From contig NZ_WXVU01000003.1 of NCBI RefSeq assembly GCF_009900745.1, forward strand, positions 124,001-188,000: a DNA stretch of 64,000 bases. Direction: 5' to 3'. A program made the translations under genes and the position numbers. This DNA comes from Chryseobacterium sp. c4a. GTDB lineage: Bacteria; Bacteroidota; Bacteroidia; Flavobacteriales; Weeksellaceae. Shown here piece by piece: positions 40,545 through 48,631 of this stretch (its first letter is position 1; the number at the start of each line of letters is the position of its first letter). Under the pieces are notes generated by a model. The model worked only from the letters and a program-made list of their open reading frames with translations. It searched no databases and had not been told where the DNA came from.

Positions 40545-43280
40545 TTAGAATCTTAAATAAACGTTAGTAAAGAAAGTTCTTCCTCTATCATACCAAAGTT
40601 TTGGCCCGAAATAAGGAATTGCTCTTTGGGATTCTGCAAGTGCATCTGTAAAGTTAGCTGCTCTACCTTGTTCGAATCCACCGGTTACATAATTTCTGTT
40701 ATTTAAGATGTTGTTCACAGAAATACTTACCCCAACTCTGTATTTTCCAAATTGGAAAGATTTACCTGCGTTAGCATTCAGCATAAATTGGTCGTCAAAT
40801 TTCTTCTGAGCTGTAAGCTGCTGAATAACTTCCGGTGTAGCTCCGTCATAAATAAGACCTCCTGAATCTGGGATTGTATACAACGTAGCTGTTTTGTTAA
40901 GGGCTGAGAAATCAAGATACTGATCCATCAGATAGTTAGCAGAAGCTCCTACCCACCAGTATTTAGGTGAATTGTACTTTAATCCTAAAGAGAATGCTTT
41001 CTGTGGTGTACCTGCTACTTTATAATCTTTAATATTAGCAGCTCCATAGCTTCTGAAACCATTAATATCATCTACAGAATATACCTGTGGAGTGTTTGTG
41101 TATTTGTATTCACCAACACTTGCCACCCCTACCGCGTTAATAGTAGGTGTAATTTTCACATCAAAACCTAACTCAGCTCCAAGGTATCTCTTATCTGCTC
41201 CACTCATAGCCTCATTAATCAATGTGTTGTATGATCCTGAGTCTGTAGAAACAGCTGCATAATATCTTGCTAATCTTGTAGAATTGCTAATTGTAGTATA
41301 GTATCCTGATAATCTTAATTTCAAGATCTGACCTCTCATGATATAGCTGATATCATTAGAGTTGATAATTTGATTTTTAACACCTGGTGTTAGGAAATCA
41401 GAAACTCTAGGGTTGATATAGATTTCATTAAGTGTAGGTGCCAGGCTGAAGAAAGCTCCGTTATATACGATAAAGTTTTTACCGTTGATTTTATAGGTGA
41501 TTTTACCTTTGATACCTGCATCTAAAGCATTGTATACAGCACTTTTCCCTTTAGAGTTATTAGTAAACTGTGCAATACCACTTCTATAATCTCCATTTCT
41601 GTAAGATTCAGACTGAGAAGTAAATACGGAAGCTACTACATTCCATTTTTTGAAATCAATTTCGGTAGAAACGTTTAATGAATAATGGTTTCTAGTTAAT
41701 TGATAAGAATATTGAGTTCTGTCTCCTACTCTTACCTGAGTATTCGCATCATCAAGGTTATATCTTACATCATTGTTAAAAGGATTAAGGTTATTAGCAT
41801 AGTTTGCCCCTAATAAATCATTAATTCTTCTAAAGTTATCTGATTTAAGATTCTGATAATTGAAGTTAATATTCAACTTCCAGTTATCTTTCAATTTTGT
41901 ATCAAAGTGTGATGACCAGTTGAAAGTTTTATCTTTATTAACATCATCGATCAATGTATAAGATGCTCCTCTTGGAGTTACCCCATCCATTTCAAATCTG
42001 TTAATACGGTTTGTATTATATAGATAATTCCAATCGATCTGAGACTGTTGTCTGAATTCGTCAGCTGTCAAAAGACCGTAGCTTGGTAATTTTCTGTAAT
42101 AAGTTGGGTTTGGATCAGCCGCATGGAACCAGTCTAGTCTACTTCTTGCATCGCTACCAAACTGATAAGAAAATGTATTGATCCAGTTAGAGTTTTTACC
42201 TACTTTAAGGTAATCTGTTAACATGAATACAGGTTCAAACACGTTTCTGATTCTGGAGTTTCTTTTTTCTCCATCTTGCCATCCCCAGTATGAGTTATAG
42301 TTTTTCCCCATAAGGTCATAAACCTCCTGAGTGTTTGGTGCATTGGAAGCCCTGTACGTAGGAGATCCGAAAGCCGTCAAATTAATAGAGTGTCTATCAC
42401 TGAATTTCTTTTCAATAGAAGCAAAATAAGCGTATGCATCTTGGTATACCCCATCAATGATTGCTTTGTCTCCCCATCTTCTACTTGCAGAGAATGTGAA
42501 TGCCCAACCATTTTTAGAAAGTCCTGAAGAATAAGTAGCAATAGCTCTATGTAAATAACTTCTGTTGGTAAATGAATAAGCTAATGAAGTTTGTTTTCTA
42601 TAGCTGGATGCTCTGGTGTTATAATACACCGCACCTCCTAAGTTACCAAAAGTATATTCTGAAGGAGTAATGTTGTCTACATTTTCATAAGGATATCTTG
42701 TGACATCATTAAGACCACCCCAGTTATTAAAATCTACTTTCCCGTCATCATTTTTAGACATGGATACTCCATTAAAAAGTACATCCTCAAATCTGTTGTC
42801 TACCCCTCTTGGTCTGAACCAATAAGCACCTAGTTCAAAAGCGGAAACATTTTGGAAAGCATCTCTTCCTGAGCTTAAAAGTCCTACTGTAGGTTGCATT
42901 GCTGAACCTCCATCCTCAGTATCATTTGCTGAGTCATCAATAACTATTACTCCTGCATCTGATCCTAAGTTGTAATTAAGTGTAATAACACCTAAATCTT
43001 TTTTCTTCTCATCTGCAGTCACATCAAACTCTAAGATTTTAGACTCGAAATTTGGTTTTGTCACTGTAATAAGATAGTGGCCAGGTTTTAAATCCACAAA
43101 CTGGAAGTATCCAATTTTATCCACAGACGTGTCATCGGTGGACTGTGCTAGATCTACTTCTGCTTTCTCCAAAGGCTTACCATCCTGATCTTTAACATAA
43201 GCAAACACAGTAGTTTGCGCAAAATAAAAAGAGGCAGGCATTAAAGTAAACAAAGAGATTAGGGATAGTTTTTTAATCAT
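40545..43280 (-). CDS. TonB-dependent receptor with carboxypeptidase-regulatory-like domain
   Basis: The 911-aa outer-membrane protein has a signal peptide to about Ala21-Gln22, an N-terminal carboxypeptidase-regulatory-like domain (residues 24-108, VFAYVKDQDGKPLEKAEVDL), an Asp-rich linker, then a plug (FRPRGVDNRFEDVLFNGVSM near 154-173) and a long barrel ending TFFTNVYLRF. The plug is atypical in lacking a clear TonB box. It heads a two-gene operon with the DUF5689 lipoprotein. The divergent nuclease-family gene suggests nucleic-acid or phosphate uptake. Confidence 0.9.
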   Translation of the reverse strand: MIKKLSLISLFTLMPASFYFAQTTVFAYVKDQDGKPLEKAEVDLAQSTDDTSVDKIGYFQFVDLKPGHYLITVTKPNFESKILEFDVTADEKKKDLGVITLNYNLGSDAGVIVIDDSANDTEDGGSAMQPTVGLLSSGRDAFQNVSAFELGAYWFRPRGVDNRFEDVLFNGVSMSKNDDGKVDFNNWGGLNDVTRYPYENVDNITPSEYTFGNLGGAVYYNTRASSYRKQTSLAYSFTNRSYLHRAIATYSSGLSKNGWAFTFSASRRWGDKAIIDGVYQDAYAYFASIEKKFSDRHSINLTAFGSPTYRASNAPNTQEVYDLMGKNYNSYWGWQDGEKRNSRIRNVFEPVFMLTDYLKVGKNSNWINTFSYQFGSDARSRLDWFHAADPNPTYYRKLPSYGLLTADEFRQQSQIDWNYLYNTNRINRFEMDGVTPRGASYTLIDDVNKDKTFNWSSHFDTKLKDNWKLNINFNYQNLKSDNFRRINDLLGANYANNLNPFNNDVRYNLDDANTQVRVGDRTQYSYQLTRNHYSLNVSTEIDFKKWNVVASVFTSQSESYRNGDYRSGIAQFTNNSKGKSAVYNALDAGIKGKITYKINGKNFIVYNGAFFSLAPTLNEIYINPRVSDFLTPGVKNQIINSNDISYIMRGQILKLRLSGYYTTISNSTRLARYYAAVSTDSGSYNTLINEAMSGADKRYLGAELGFDVKITPTINAVGVASVGEYKYTNTPQVYSVDDINGFRSYGAANIKDYKVAGTPQKAFSLGLKYNSPKYWWVGASANYLMDQYLDFSALNKTATLYTIPDSGGLIYDGATPEVIQQLTAQKKFDDQFMLNANAGKSFQFGKYRVGVSISVNNILNNRNYVTGGFEQGRAANFTDALAESQRAIPYFGPKLWYDRGRTFFTNVYLRF

Positions 43281-43694
43281 AATAAACTTATTTTTAACTC
43301 CTTCTTTATTTAAGGGGCAACAAATTTAGGACTATTTTCATTAACTCAAACATTTTAAGTTATTTATTCTATTAATTTTTCTTAACCTCCATTAATTATC
43401 CTAAAAATATAGCCCAATTTTAATCAATCACAAAAAACAGCAATAGATATTAAAGAAAGTACTGAACAATCATTATAGAACATTTTTAATCCCAAACAAA
43501 CCGCTTATTTTTTAGCATTATATAAATAATAAATACCATGTAACAATAACAAAATAATGAACGATAATGTATTTCCTTCAGACTTTCTATCTAAACGTTA
43601 ACCATTTATTAAATTAAACTCAGATTATTTTAATCTTTATTCTTATATAAAATTAGTAATTTTACCCCCTCAATTTTTTGAATATACTAAGAAT
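43281..43694. other. 414-base divergent control region
   Basis: This gap separates the TonB receptor operon from the secreted nuclease-family gene. It holds a strong minus-strand promoter (43321-43350) and a near-consensus plus-strand -7 element (TAATTTTA near 43659). The centre is AT-rich. I see no ORF and no operator I can defend. Confidence 0.6.
43321..43350 (-). promoter_or_regulatory. Promoter of the TonB receptor/DUF5689 operon
   Basis: On the minus strand TTTG (43350-43347), an 18-nt spacer, and TAAATTTG (43328-43321): an excellent Bacteroidota promoter, 40 nt before the ATG. Confidence 0.7.
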
Positions 43695-44894
43695 ATGAAA
43701 AAATATTTAATCATCGCCGCCCTATTTTGCTTTGGTTCTGCTTTCTCACAACAGAGGCAGGTAAAGAGAGCAGCTGTCGCATTCCTGAACGTAGAAAACC
43801 TTTGGGACACTATCCCTTCCGCAGATTATATCGACGGAACATTACCGCGTTCTAATCCTAAATTTCACAGAAGTGTACCTTTAGATTCGCTTAAATATCT
43901 TGAAACAACAGAAGATTACAAAGGTGAATGGAGTGATGATCTTTTGATTGGGAAAAAAGTGATCAGAAAACAGTTTTTATCTGAAGACTTCACTGCCAAC
44001 AGTCCAAAAAGATGGGGAACAAAGTACTACAAACAGAAGTTAGCCAATGAAGCGAAAGTAATTTCGGAACTTGGAAGACAATATACGAATGATAATCCTG
44101 CCATTGTCGGATTAATCGAGGTAGAAAACAGACAGGTGATTGAAGACCTTATCAAACAACCAGCTCTGGCAAGAAGCAACTATGGTATTGTACATTTCAA
44201 CTCTTATGATTCAAGAGGAATTGATGTAGCTATCATTTACCAGAAAGGCAGATTCTCTGTTTTAGATTCTTATAAGAAAGAAATTAAAATCTACGATGAA
44301 AATGGAAAAAGAGAATACACCAGAGATATTGTAATCGCAATCGGTTTATTAGATGGTGAAAAAGTAGGAATCTTTATGAATCACTGGCCATCCAGAAGAG
44401 GAGGTGAAGCGATTTCTCTTGCTAAAAGAAATACAGCAGCTACTGTCCTAAAAGAAGAAATGGATAAAGTAACTGCCGAAAACCCTGGAATTAAATTATT
44501 CTCAATGGGTGACTACAATGATGATCCAGTAAGTCCAAGTTTAAAGAAACATTTGGCAGCTGTAGGTGACCCGAGTGAATTATCTGACAAAACTCCTTAT
44601 TATAACTTAATGTATAAATTATATAAGGCAGGAGTAGCTTCTCTTGCATACAGAGATGCTCCCAACTTATTTGATCAGATTATTGTTTCAAGAAATCTTT
44701 ATTCTCCTGAAAAAATCACTCCTACTTATACTATTTTTAAGGCCGAAATCTACGCTCCTGATTATTTGATAAATAAAGAAGGGCAATGGAAAGGATATCC
44801 TTTACGTTCCTGGGATGGAGACCGATTCACAGGTGGATATAGTGACCACTTCCCTGCGGTTTCCGTAGTTCAGAAAGAATATATTAAAAAATAA
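43695..44894 (+). CDS. Secreted endonuclease/exonuclease/phosphatase-family protein
   Basis: The 399-aa protein has a signal peptide (MKKYLIIAALFCFGSAFSQQ) and the DNase I-like metal phosphoesterase fold: FLNVENLWD (Asn32), GLIEVEN (Glu142), SRGIDVAIIY (Asp177), FMNHWPSRRGG (catalytic His230), SMGDYNDDP (Asp273, Asn275), and GYSDHFPAV (Asp-His near 388). All catalytic residues are present. It is exported and could cut nucleic acid or phosphate esters outside the inner membrane. It is divergent from the TonB/DUF5689 operon, so it may supply that operon's substrate. Confidence 0.9.
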   Translation: MKKYLIIAALFCFGSAFSQQRQVKRAAVAFLNVENLWDTIPSADYIDGTLPRSNPKFHRSVPLDSLKYLETTEDYKGEWSDDLLIGKKVIRKQFLSEDFTANSPKRWGTKYYKQKLANEAKVISELGRQYTNDNPAIVGLIEVENRQVIEDLIKQPALARSNYGIVHFNSYDSRGIDVAIIYQKGRFSVLDSYKKEIKIYDENGKREYTRDIVIAIGLLDGEKVGIFMNHWPSRRGGEAISLAKRNTAATVLKEEMDKVTAENPGIKLFSMGDYNDDPVSPSLKKHLAAVGDPSELSDKTPYYNLMYKLYKAGVASLAYRDAPNLFDQIIVSRNLYSPEKITPTYTIFKAEIYAPDYLINKEGQWKGYPLRSWDGDRFTGGYSDHFPAVSVVQKEYIKK

Positions 44895-44900
44895 TACAGA

Positions 44901-44929
44901 AAGGCACTCTTATTGGAGTGCTTTTTTTA
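44901..44929 (+). terminator. Terminator of the nuclease-family gene
   Basis: GCACTC (44904-44909) pairs with GAGTGC (44916-44921), extended by A-T and wobble pairs, then seven Ts. Confidence 0.8.
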
Positions 44930-44943
44930 TATCCATATAAGTC

Positions 44944-45366
44944 ATGAAAAATATTGTTTTAATATTCTTAATTGCCTTTATCCCTTTCAGCTGTCTTTCA
45001 CAGCAAAACAGCTCTAAAAAAGATAAAGAAAAGTATGAAATGAAACCGTCTAAAAATGACGACGGGGAATGGGATCTCACTGTAATAGATACTGAATTTG
45101 ACTATTTTCTCAATGCAGTAGCCAAGCCCATCAGCCAGTATTCAGAATCTTTTCTAAAAACAAAAAACATATTCTTAGTCAATGAATGGAATAGTTATTA
45201 CAGTACCGGAAAATATAGAAACATTATAGAATCCGGAATAGATTATGATCCTAGAGAGAATTACGGGATAAAATTCGAATATAAGCTTTACCAGGTTTTC
45301 GCTTATGTAAACTGGAAATATGGATTAAGAATGAACGGCTTATCCGGAAGTGAAATCAGAAGATAA
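44944..45366 (+). CDS. DUF6146 family secreted protein
   Basis: The 140-aa protein has an N-terminal signal (MKNIVLIFLIAFIPFSCLSQ); cleavage after LSQ or lipidation at the Cys in PFSC are both possible. The mature domain fits DUF6146: WDLTVIDTEFDYFL, AKPISQYSESFLKTKN, LVNEWNSYY, and ENYGIKFEYKLYQVFAYV. Function unknown. The ATG lies 14 nt after the preceding terminator's T run, so its promoter is likely weak or it is read through. Confidence 0.75.
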   Translation: MKNIVLIFLIAFIPFSCLSQQNSSKKDKEKYEMKPSKNDDGEWDLTVIDTEFDYFLNAVAKPISQYSESFLKTKNIFLVNEWNSYYSTGKYRNIIESGIDYDPRENYGIKFEYKLYQVFAYVNWKYGLRMNGLSGSEIRR

Positions 45367-45467
45367 TTATTATAGAATAAAAACATACGAAACGAATTAA
45401 AAATAGAAATAAATACTTAAAATATTAAATATTTAAAAATATTTTCAACAATTCATTCAGGTTTTAA

Positions 45468-45475
45468 TATATTTG
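45468..45475 (+). promoter_or_regulatory. -7 box of the vWA gene
   Basis: TATATTTG lies 183 nt upstream of the vWA ATG at 45659 and 57 nt upstream of the small ORF at 45533. A small hairpin (CACTGA with TCAGTG, 45482-45502) sits early in the leader. Confidence 0.5.
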
Positions 45476-45532
45476 TGTAATCACTGATTTTTGATTTTCA
45501 GTGGGTAACAACCATAAACAAAATATAAAACC

Positions 45533-45646
45533 ATGAAAAATCTATCGCTTACGGCATGCTTTCCGGCTATGCCCTTCTTTTCTCAAATTCAAGAATCCCA
45601 ATACCGGATAAGACTTTATAACAATTCATTCATTAACAACATTTAA
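45533..45646 (+). CDS. Candidate 37-aa leader ORF or gene remnant
   Basis: ATG 45533 to TAA 45644-45646 encodes a peptide starting MKNLSLTACFPAMPFFSQIQ, which looks like a damaged signal peptide followed by QESQYRIRLYNN. It ends 12 nt before the vWA ATG and shares the long leader of that gene. It may be the fossil 5' end of a duplicated secreted protein or a translated leader peptide. No family match. Confidence 0.4.
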   Translation: MKNLSLTACFPAMPFFSQIQESQYRIRLYNNSFINNI

Positions 45647-45658
45647 AATTTGAGAATT

Positions 45659-47161
45659 ATGAAGAATACATTTAAGCTTATCCTGTTTTCAATTTTACTA
45701 TCCTATAATTCTCTTTATTCACAGATCTCCGGAAGCGACGTTATTTTCTGCCTGGATAATAGTGGATCCATAAGTGATGTTGCTTTCAATCAGATGACCG
45801 TCTCTACCATGAGATTAACGGAACAAATTTTAAAATGCAACCGTGGCAATCGGGTTGCTGTAGTACATTATGGAACCGATTTTCCGGGAATGACTCCTTC
45901 TGTTCCAAGAATCTATATAGAATCCAATTTTACCAGCGATCTGGCCACCGCCCAAACTTTCTCCAGAAGACTAGGAAACGGGGATCATTTTCATGACGCT
46001 GTAAACTTAATAGGATCAGCTCTTGATCATTATCCTAATCCTGATATTGTAAGTCCTCAAAAATCATTAGACAGATATAAAGAAAGACCATTAATTATTG
46101 TTTTATTCACTGATGCAGAGAGAGCAAACGGAAGCTTAAGCAATGGTTCTTACTTAGTCAACTTCAACCCACCCAACGGGCTCCATGAAGACAATGCATT
46201 TGCAGCCTTCACAAAGTTTAAAAAGGATAGAAATGCAAAATTTATCGTAGTTCACGCGAATAATTATGCACCCTATATGGAAGCAGCAGCAAACATCGCC
46301 AGCCGTGGAGGTTCATACTACGGAAATATTGAGCAGTACAATGATGACCCGGATTACAACCTACTTCCGAGATTTTATCTGAATAAAACAAATTTCACGT
46401 TAACCAATACTGAAATCGCCAGCCTAAGCAATGATATCTGTAAAATGAATACAGCTTATGTTAATTTTACATACCAAGCGCGCTCTTGTAAAGAACCAAC
46501 GAGCTTCCCGCTTCAGGTACATGGAAATTATGCGATCCCTCAGGGTGCAAACATAATAGATTTTGAAATATCTCTTTTAGATATATCAACCAGCATAGTT
46601 TACCCAACATCTGCTACGCTGAACTTCCCTAATCCAAATGAATTTGAATTTACAATAAATCAGGCAGATCTTACCAATCCACCTACAGGGCAATATAAAT
46701 TCATTATTACACTCATTTATTCTTATGCCGGAACTAATGATGGGCTTCATGCTGAAAACGACATCAATTCCATATATGATTTTATGTATTGTGATAATCT
46801 GCGTGCTAACACCAATACCACTTCTCCTGCAGCTAAATTTGCAAGACCACAGGATAAGGATTATCGTATTGATCTTAATGCAGATCCTAACCACTCAAAA
46901 TCCATGCTTAAAGAAAAAGTTCAGCCGAAAAACATTCAGATATCACCAAATCCTAATAATGGAGTGTTTGTAGTAGTACTGGACAATGTACGTTCAGGAT
47001 CAGTACAAATTAGTGATATTAATGGTAAAATTGTGTTTGAAAAATCATTCACCAAGGAACAAGAAATAGCTGTTGATATCCATTCTTTACCATCCAACAC
47101 TTACATTGTAAACGTACATTCAGGTAACAAGGTCTTCACACAGAAAATAATAAAAAGATAA
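45659..47161 (+). CDS. von Willebrand factor A-domain protein with T9SS type A tail
   Basis: From ATG 45659 the protein is 500 aa with a signal peptide (MKNTFKLILFSILLSYNSLYSQ). A vWA domain covers about 25-260 with the metal-ion-dependent adhesion site DNSGS (Asp33, Ser35, Ser37) and the later FTDAERANG. A beta domain follows, then the type A sorting tail of about 75 residues: ISPNPNNGVFVVVL, VQISDINGKIVFEK, and the ending KVFTQKIIKR. It is expected to be exported by the type IX system and to take part in adhesion or protein binding. A TTG start three codons earlier is less likely. Confidence 0.88.
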   Translation: MKNTFKLILFSILLSYNSLYSQISGSDVIFCLDNSGSISDVAFNQMTVSTMRLTEQILKCNRGNRVAVVHYGTDFPGMTPSVPRIYIESNFTSDLATAQTFSRRLGNGDHFHDAVNLIGSALDHYPNPDIVSPQKSLDRYKERPLIIVLFTDAERANGSLSNGSYLVNFNPPNGLHEDNAFAAFTKFKKDRNAKFIVVHANNYAPYMEAAANIASRGGSYYGNIEQYNDDPDYNLLPRFYLNKTNFTLTNTEIASLSNDICKMNTAYVNFTYQARSCKEPTSFPLQVHGNYAIPQGANIIDFEISLLDISTSIVYPTSATLNFPNPNEFEFTINQADLTNPPTGQYKFIITLIYSYAGTNDGLHAENDINSIYDFMYCDNLRANTNTTSPAAKFARPQDKDYRIDLNADPNHSKSMLKEKVQPKNIQISPNPNNGVFVVVLDNVRSGSVQISDINGKIVFEKSFTKEQEIAVDIHSLPSNTYIVNVHSGNKVFTQKIIKR

Positions 47162-47184
47162 ATTTTAAAAATATCAAAACGAAA

Positions 47185-47216
47185 AAAGGTTCAGAAAATT
47201 CTGAACCTTTTATTTT
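47185..47216. terminator. Bidirectional terminator between the vWA gene and sodA
   Basis: AAAGGTTCAGA (47185-47195) pairs with TCTGAACCTTT (47200-47210), with A and T runs outside. It serves both convergent genes. Confidence 0.88.
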
Positions 47217-47231
47217 TATAATAGCTGAAAA

Positions 47232-47828
47232 TTATTTGTTGAATAATTCTTCTACCTTATCCCAGTTTATTACAGAGAAGAATGCAGAAACATAATCAGG
47301 TCTTCTGTTTTGATAGTTTAGGTAGTAAGCGTGCTCCCAAACATCCAATCCTAAAACTGGAGTTCCTTTAACGTCTGCAACAGGCATTAATGGGTTATCC
47401 TGGTTTGGAGTAGAAGAAACAGAAACAGAACCGTCAGCATTTTTTACTAACCAAGCCCATCCTGAACCGAATCTTGTTTTAGCAGCGTCAGAAAAATCAT
47501 TTTTGAATTTTTCAAAACCACCATAGTTTTCGATAGCAGCTTTTACATTTCCTACTGGCTCATTGCTTCCACCAGGAGTTAAGATTTCCCAGAATAAAGA
47601 GTGGTTGAAGTGTCCTCCACCATTGTTTCTTACAGCTGGTTTATCAGTCCCTGTCTGGCAGATTTCTTCAATAGTTTTTCCTGCTAAATCAGTTCCTTCG
47701 ATTGCTTTATTTAAATTGTCAATATACGCCTGGTGATGTTTTGTATAATGGATTTCCATAGTTCTTGCATCGATTGTAGGCTCTAATGCATCGTATGCAT
47801 ATCCTAATTTTGGTAATTCAAATGACAT
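47232..47828 (-). CDS. sodA: Superoxide dismutase, Mn-type features
   Basis: The 198-aa enzyme converts superoxide to oxygen and peroxide. Metal ligands are His27 (IHYTKHH), His76 ([10 protein letters not shown]), Asp162 and His166 ([12 protein letters not shown]). The Gly-Gly-His at 71-73 plus Gln143 in PNQDNPL are typical of manganese enzymes, whereas iron enzymes place the glutamine in the first motif; cambialistic use is possible. It lacks a signal peptide and so is cytosolic. It has its own promoter. Confidence 0.95.
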   Translation of the reverse strand: MSFELPKLGYAYDALEPTIDARTMEIHYTKHHQAYIDNLNKAIEGTDLAGKTIEEICQTGTDKPAVRNNGGGHFNHSLFWEILTPGGSNEPVGNVKAAIENYGGFEKFKNDFSDAAKTRFGSGWAWLVKNADGSVSVSSTPNQDNPLMPVADVKGTPVLGLDVWEHAYYLNYQNRRPDYVSAFFSVINWDKVEELFNK

Positions 47829-47854
47829 AATCTTTATTTTTAATGTTTATAACC

Positions 47855-47886
47855 CAAAATTAGCCAATATTTAAGCTATTATCAAA
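47855..47886 (-). promoter_or_regulatory. Promoter of sodA
   Basis: On the minus strand TTTG (47886-47883), a 20-nt spacer, and TAATTTTG (47862-47855), ending 26 nt before the ATG. Confidence 0.65.
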
Positions 47887-47969
47887 GATTGGGGATTACT
47901 TTAATAAATCTTTAACATTGATGAAGGCCATAGTATCGGGGCATTTATTAATTTTTCTATATTAGCCTC

Positions 47970-48572
47970 ATGAAGAATATTTACATTTTAGCAATTTTAC
48001 TTGCATTTCTTACAAGCTGTGATTCTGGAAAGACTGTTTCCAAAGAAGAGTACAATGTGCTGAATAAAGCGATCAATCATGCTCTACAACCTCACGGTGT
48101 TGTAGTAACCACCTCTGAAGAGCTCAATGAAATTGCCCAACGTTATAACATTCACCTTTCTAATATGAATGAAAAGGATAGTGAAATTATTAATAGGGTT
48201 GTTGCGGAAAAGCGAAGATATGAATTTGCACTTTCAGATACGCTGCTTGAAGTTTCTTCTACTCAGGACAACAAATATGACAGAATTATAAAACTTGATT
48301 CTCTTAAACCTGTTCATGAAAAACTCCCTTCAGCAACCATAAACAGCAGTACCTTAAAATTTCTTGAAGGGTATAAAAGAATTTCAAAAAAATCTGACCT
48401 CAATCCCAATGGAGAGTTCCTGGGAAAACTCAAATTTGAGCGTGTGATTTTCGATCAGTCCGGAGACAAAGCAATCGTAAATTATCTGAAGTGTAAAAAT
48501 ATTGATGATACGATCTGTAATTCATACACCATCAGATTATATAAAAATAAAAACAATTGGTATGTTGACTAA
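47970..48572 (+). CDS. Hypothetical lipoprotein
   Basis: The 200-aa protein has a good lipobox, FLTSC, with Cys17 lipidated. The mature region is charged and predicted helical first (SKEEYNVLNKAINHAL, NEKDSEIINRVVAEKRR), then a beta-rich end (FERVIFDQSGDKAIVNYLKC, SYTIRLYKNKNNWYVD). Two Cys in the last quarter (LKCKNIDDTICNS) could form a disulfide. No domain recognised. It converges on rho. Confidence 0.7.
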   Translation: MKNIYILAILLAFLTSCDSGKTVSKEEYNVLNKAINHALQPHGVVVTTSEELNEIAQRYNIHLSNMNEKDSEIINRVVAEKRRYEFALSDTLLEVSSTQDNKYDRIIKLDSLKPVHEKLPSATINSSTLKFLEGYKRISKKSDLNPNGEFLGKLKFERVIFDQSGDKAIVNYLKCKNIDDTICNSYTIRLYKNKNNWYVD

Positions 48573-48581
48573 TTAATAATT

Positions 48582-48615
48582 AAAAAGCACGAATCCTGAG
48601 GATCCGTGCTTTTTA
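48582..48615. terminator. Bidirectional terminator between the 47970 gene and rho
   Basis: AAAAAGCACGAATCC pairs with GGATCCGTGCTTTTT across TGA with one internal mismatch; A and T runs flank both sides. Confidence 0.85.
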
Positions 48616-48631
48616 TAATAACAAATTAAAT

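Noticed and set aside
43281-43694. Pho box in the divergent control region
   Set aside because: TGTAACA-like and TTAAC words occur but without the paired 11-bp spacing needed to claim a PhoB site.
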